Source of the DNA: Cylindrotheca closterium | Lineage: Eukaryota > Bacillariophyta > Bacillariophyceae > Bacillariales > Bacillariaceae | Direction of reading: 5' to 3' | Assembly (NCBI GenBank): GCA_933822405.4 | Contig: CAKOGP040002091.1 | Coordinates: 562,504-626,503, forward strand | Length of the DNA: 64,000 nt | Shown: piece by piece, positions 60,674-64,000 of the stretch | Position numbering within the stretch: the first letter of the stretch is position 1 | Layout of the letters: each line of letters opens with the position of its first letter | Notes under the pieces: model-generated | The model's database searches: none | Seen by the model: only the letters and a program-made list of their open reading frames with translations | Told to the model about the DNA's origin: nothing | Translations under genes and position numbers: made by a program

Positions 60674-61663
60674 GCTTGTACAACTCAACACGGGCACACC
60701 AAGAAGTGCGCAATCGTGAGCGCCTCCGAATAACTTTCGGTTTTTGCGATGATTTTCAAACGAAATCCCACATCATTTCTGTGGTTCGAATATTCGGCAG
60801 AAACTGCACAAATACAGAGAAATCGAAAAGTGATAAAAAAGATTCCCACATACCGGCGGTACACGTGTACAGTCATTTGAGGGTTCGCGCCAAAGGAGCG
60901 AAGGGGTCCACGTATAAACATGTCGATACAGTACTGTAGACCTTTTTTTACCTACCTAGAGCAGAAGAGACTAAATGAAACAGTGGGGTTTTCCCCAAAG
61001 TCCGTCCCCTCCTGGTAGATAGTTGTCAGTACTTCCTTTACAGTATTGATATTTTCAGGGTTTCAAATGGCGGTACCACGAGCGCCAATCTTTTATCTGG
61101 GGGATTCCTACAAGTAGTTGTGGAACTTTTTCAAATTCCACAAGCACTTGTGGGAAAAATGACTTTCCACAAGTACTTATAGGATCCTACAAGTACTTAA
61201 AGAAATTTGCTTCCAAATGGAACGCGATGATTGGTCCATGAGATGGCGCGATACCTCCATAAGTACTTGTGGGAAATACCATAAGTACTTGTGGAACGAT
61301 TCCACAAGTACTTATGGAATTCCACAGGTACAGTACTTGTAGGATTCCTACTGGAGTTGTGGGACTTTGAAAATATTAGTGGGAAATTGTTACGGACACA
61401 AAACAATCTTTCGACAAGAAAAATGGGTCGTTAAACCCTCGTTTTCGGTGGCAGTTGGACCGTTCGACTGAAGTTTGGAACAAGTAAATTGCAAAGTAAA
61501 AGGGGATCAGTGGGAGGATCCCACTGTTTCACTGAATCACAGTTCAAAGATTGCACAGAGCAACGACTAGGTACTTGAGCGCGGTTACCAGAACAATTTT
61601 CTCGTCTTGCAGTAGGTATCTGTCTCACAAATCATTTACTCGACAAAATAAAACCACATCAAC
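60674..61663. other. Intergenic stretch containing palindrome cluster
   Basis: About 990 bp between two plus-strand paralogs. It contains the GTAC-centred palindrome cluster (61106-61363) and a further ccggcggtacacgtgtac word near 60853. No gene seen. Confidence 0.5.
61106..61363. repeat. Cluster of about nine GTAC-centred near-palindromes
   Basis: About nine degenerate copies of CCACAAGTACTTGTGG lie in 258 bp, at about 61106, 61136, 61165, 61185, 61255, 61277, 61300, 61320 and 61345. Variants include CCTACAAGTAGTTGTGG, CCACAAGCACTTGTGG, CCATAAGTACTTGTGG and CCACAAGTACTTATGG. Each copy is close to its own reverse complement, and spacing is irregular. Confidence 0.9.
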
Positions 61664-62359
61664 ATGTCCGTGCTTCCACAAACCAGTAGCCCAAAAACAA
61701 CAACTACAAAAACCCAGAGGGAGACTCTGGATGAACCAAAGATGGAAACAGCACAAAGAAAGAAGGTTCGTTTTCATGGAAGAATCAAGCGCCGCAACAT
61801 CCACTACATCCCCGAACAGGAACATGTGAATGTCTGGTACAAATCTACAGACTACGCTGAGGCTCGCAAACGAGAAAGTTTGCTGCGGCAATGCGTCTCT
61901 ACTAACAATGAGCTCTACTGCAAGAGTAGAGAAAACTTGAACGCTCAGGGAATTTTCACACACGAGCAAGCTTTGAAAAGGGATGCTGCAATCGAAGCAT
62001 CCATCATGGCTGTCATCAAAGAGCAAGAGAGACAAGAAAGCGCATTCTATGATGTCAACAAGTGCGGACATTTCTCTATCAACGCAAACATGATTGCCCA
62101 ATCATACCGCTCTTACGCAAAAGAATCTTTGGAAAAAGCACAAAACCGAGCTGCTCGCCATGAAAAGCATGTCCAAGACATTGCTTGCAAACCTGAAAGT
62201 CCATCGTCACCATGTTCTCCTTCTCGCTTCATGAAAAATATTCCTACCCAAAGATCGGGCAAGTCTTTTTCTCGATCAGGTATGCAAATTCCAAGTCCGT
62301 CTTTACTCGTCATGCATGAGCAGGGATTTTCGCCGGAGGTCACCACTCCTGCTGCTTGA
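61664..62359 (+). CDS. Diatom-type WY/DY family protein, paralog 2
   Basis: A single exon of 231 residues from ATG 61664. A Thr/Lys-rich start is followed by KKVRFHGRIKRRNIHYIPEQE, then NVWYKSTDYAEARKRESLLRQ, ENLNAQGIFTHEQALKR and ERQESAFYD. Among the three local copies it is nearest paralog 1 in the central block. AARHEKHVQDIA ends the conserved part and a Ser/Pro-rich basic tail follows. Function unknown. It lies 1 kb downstream of paralog 1 in the same orientation, consistent with tandem duplication. Confidence 0.75.
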   Translation: MSVLPQTSSPKTTTTKTQRETLDEPKMETAQRKKVRFHGRIKRRNIHYIPEQEHVNVWYKSTDYAEARKRESLLRQCVSTNNELYCKSRENLNAQGIFTHEQALKRDAAIEASIMAVIKEQERQESAFYDVNKCGHFSINANMIAQSYRSYAKESLEKAQNRAARHEKHVQDIACKPESPSSPCSPSRFMKNIPTQRSGKSFSRSGMQIPSPSLLVMHEQGFSPEVTTPAA

Positions 62360-62950
62360 CTTTATACAACTCTGATCGCACACTTTGTCATATGAATACA
62401 CTAAAAAATACAATAAATAGGGCTATAGATTATAAATGACATGACTACCTACTTTTTTTAATTTAAAAAGCACACCCTGAACGGTCTGAGATCGCTGTGG
62501 GCCATCATCCTAGTACTCATATGGTGGTTGCCACGACTAACTTCTATATTAATACATGCACACGGAGAAAGAGGCATTCCTCTTGATGACCTAAGAATCT
62601 AGTAATCACACTATTGGCTTATTATATGTGATTGCTTCTGAAAAGGAAGAGGTATTTGCGAACGTTACGAGGCTGACGAGGAAGGAAAGTAGTCCCTTTT
62701 GACCCGTCAAAGATGGAGACAACTGAACATGACAGGTGCCAGGTAGAAGAATCAATCATCCCATAGCTGTATACCAAAGTCGTTGTCCAATGAATATAGT
62801 TGATTCTATTTATATTTCTATAGAGAGGGTGTGTGTTCTTATGTTGCGTGGTGTAGAGTAGCGTGTGATGCCGGATAGGAAATGCGTTCAAGATTACGCA
62901 TTCCTTCTTTGAAAAAACTGAGAGATTTCGCTCTCCAACATGTTGAAAAA
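62360..62950. other. Intergenic stretch between convergent genes
   Basis: 591 bp between the 3' ends of paralogs 2 and 3. AT-rich, with aatttaaaaag near 62459. No gene seen. Confidence 0.45.
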
Positions 62951-63679
62951 TTAGGCTGCGGGCGTCAATTTGGAAGATCCCTTTGGCCCAAATAGGAATA
63001 CAGAGGGTTTTGGGATTAGCTTTCGCACACCGCGGGAAGTTGCTTTCGGCGAAAGACTGCGGGATTTTCTAGGTTTTGGTGAATGTCCAGTGAGAGTTTT
63101 CTTCTTTAGAGAGCGAGGCGACGAGGATGGAGATGAATGCTTCACAGACTTGGTGTCAGTGTCTTTCAGGTGCTTCTCATGGCGAGCTGCTCGAAGTTGT
63201 GCTTGCTCTTGAGCTTCGCGTGAGTACTTTCGATATGCTTCAGCGATTTTCTCGTAGTCCAGAGAGAACTCACTACTCGTCTTGTTGCCACTAAATAATG
63301 CTTTTCCTTGTCTTTCTTGCTCTTCAAATACGGCAGTAGTGGATGCTTTAACGGCTATTTCCATTTGCATCGTTTGCTGTTCTGTAAATACGCCCTGAGC
63401 ATTCAAGTTTTCTTGATTTTGGCGGTAGAGTTGATCATTGTTGGAGATGCATTTTCGAAGGATTCTTCCGTTCTTTGAAGCCTCGTTGTAGTCTGCAGCT
63501 GTGTACCAAATATGCCCCTTCTCCTTCTCCGGAATGCAATGAATGCTGTGAATATTGACTTGTTCTTTGAATCGAATCTTTCTTTGATTCTTTTTGTTGT
63601 TGGTTTCATTCGATTTCTTTGCACGAACAGTCTTCTTCTCACACTCGTCGGCTGTCTCTGAACTCATCGCTAGCGGCAT
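62951..63679 (-). CDS. Diatom-type WY/DY family protein, paralog 3
   Basis: A single exon of 242 residues. The ATG at 63679 (MPLAMSSETADEC) is used because the longer frame opens only with GTG. Conserved family blocks are KIRFKEQVNIHSIHCIPEKE, HIWYTAADYNEASKN, LRKCISNNDQLYRQ, ENLNAQGVFTEQQ, FEEQERQGKAL and AARHEKHLKDTD. The tail is strongly basic and Ser/Pro-rich (KPRKSRSLSPKATSR), a possible nuclear or nucleic-acid-binding region. It is inverted relative to paralogs 1 and 2, so the array is not a simple head-to-tail duplication. Confidence 0.74.
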   Translation of the reverse strand: MPLAMSSETADECEKKTVRAKKSNETNNKKNQRKIRFKEQVNIHSIHCIPEKEKGHIWYTAADYNEASKNGRILRKCISNNDQLYRQNQENLNAQGVFTEQQTMQMEIAVKASTTAVFEEQERQGKALFSGNKTSSEFSLDYEKIAEAYRKYSREAQEQAQLRAARHEKHLKDTDTKSVKHSSPSSSPRSLKKKTLTGHSPKPRKSRSLSPKATSRGVRKLIPKPSVFLFGPKGSSKLTPAA

Positions 63680-64000
63680 TATAGACACGTTCTTTTCTGT
63701 GCTGCGCTGGCTACTACCGGTAGTTGGTGATACTTTTGTGATGTGATGTAGATCAATAATCTTGGTTTGGCGATGGCGAGCAAGTGGGATGTGATGAATG
63801 TAGAGGATTCACGTTATTCCGGTGTTGTTTCGATGAATGAATATAGAACTAAGCGTAGAAAATGTTCCAAGAGAATTTTTTAAAAAGAACCTCTAGTCTG
63901 AAAACAAGCGATAAAACCCGACGTGATGTCCTGCCTGGGTCCTGGCAATCAAGCATGATCGTAATGATTTCAATCTTGGTGGCTGTCCCGCGTACGTGAC
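63680..64000. other. Window-edge intergenic stretch
   Basis: 321 bp upstream of paralog 3, holding its promoter and ending at the window edge. No gene or clear motif seen. Confidence 0.4.

Overview
This window is nuclear DNA of a photosynthetic stramenopile, most likely a diatom. Three things in the sequence point there. First, the genes are compact and lie on both strands, with few introns; I place 17 introns of 64 to 181 nt, all GT-AG. Second, many proteins begin with a signal peptide ending in an ASAF-like motif (for example SAFQTIG, SAFTTGN, NAFQNYA, RSFIPRH), the bipartite plastid presequence of diatoms. Third, there are families I know only from diatoms. No rRNA, tRNA, CRISPR array or complete transposon was recognised by eye. 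About 35 protein genes are described, and splice sites were placed by hand from reading frame and homology.

Layout. 1-8.9 kb: a partial aldo-keto reductase with a thylakoid-type leader, a type II membrane glycosyltransferase-like protein, a MYND-finger protein, a large GHMP kinase/UDP-sugar pyrophosphorylase fusion and a plastid-type protein with two SAP/ARMET-like repeats. 10-23.4 kb: a four-helix membrane protein, a DoxX-like plastid membrane protein, two members of a cryptic NSDFKW/CCCG family, a UBE2Q-type E2, a bestrophin-like channel, an FkbM-methyltransferase/2-oxoglutarate-oxygenase fusion and a plastid NicO-like transporter. 23.7-35.5 kb: SRP72, a two-domain chromate transporter, a wax-synthase-like MBOAT acyltransferase, an F-box/SPRY protein, another four-helix protein and a CRAL-TRIO protein. 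37-46.8 kb: alanyl-tRNA synthetase, an AztD-like beta-propeller, an EGF protein, an IST1-nuclease fusion and a GT61 glycosyltransferase. 46.8-47.7 kb: a 413-bp tandem duplication made of successive hairpins. 47.8-59.3 kb: a dirigent/AOC-like secreted protein, an amino acid permease, a plastid PPR protein, an otubain, a decaying 40-residue repeat gene, a PPR-GNAT fusion, a secreted protein and an NTF2-like protein. 60-63.7 kb: three paralogs of a diatom-type family, with a cluster of GTAC-centred palindromes between two of them.

The genes are not an operon; neighbours are mostly unrelated. The common theme is plastid or secretory targeting, and four to five unusual domain fusions. The strongest candidates for something undescribed are the tandem hairpin element at 46845-47671, where all five differences between the copies fall in loops or keep pairing, and the IST1-endonuclease fusion at 43322-45066.
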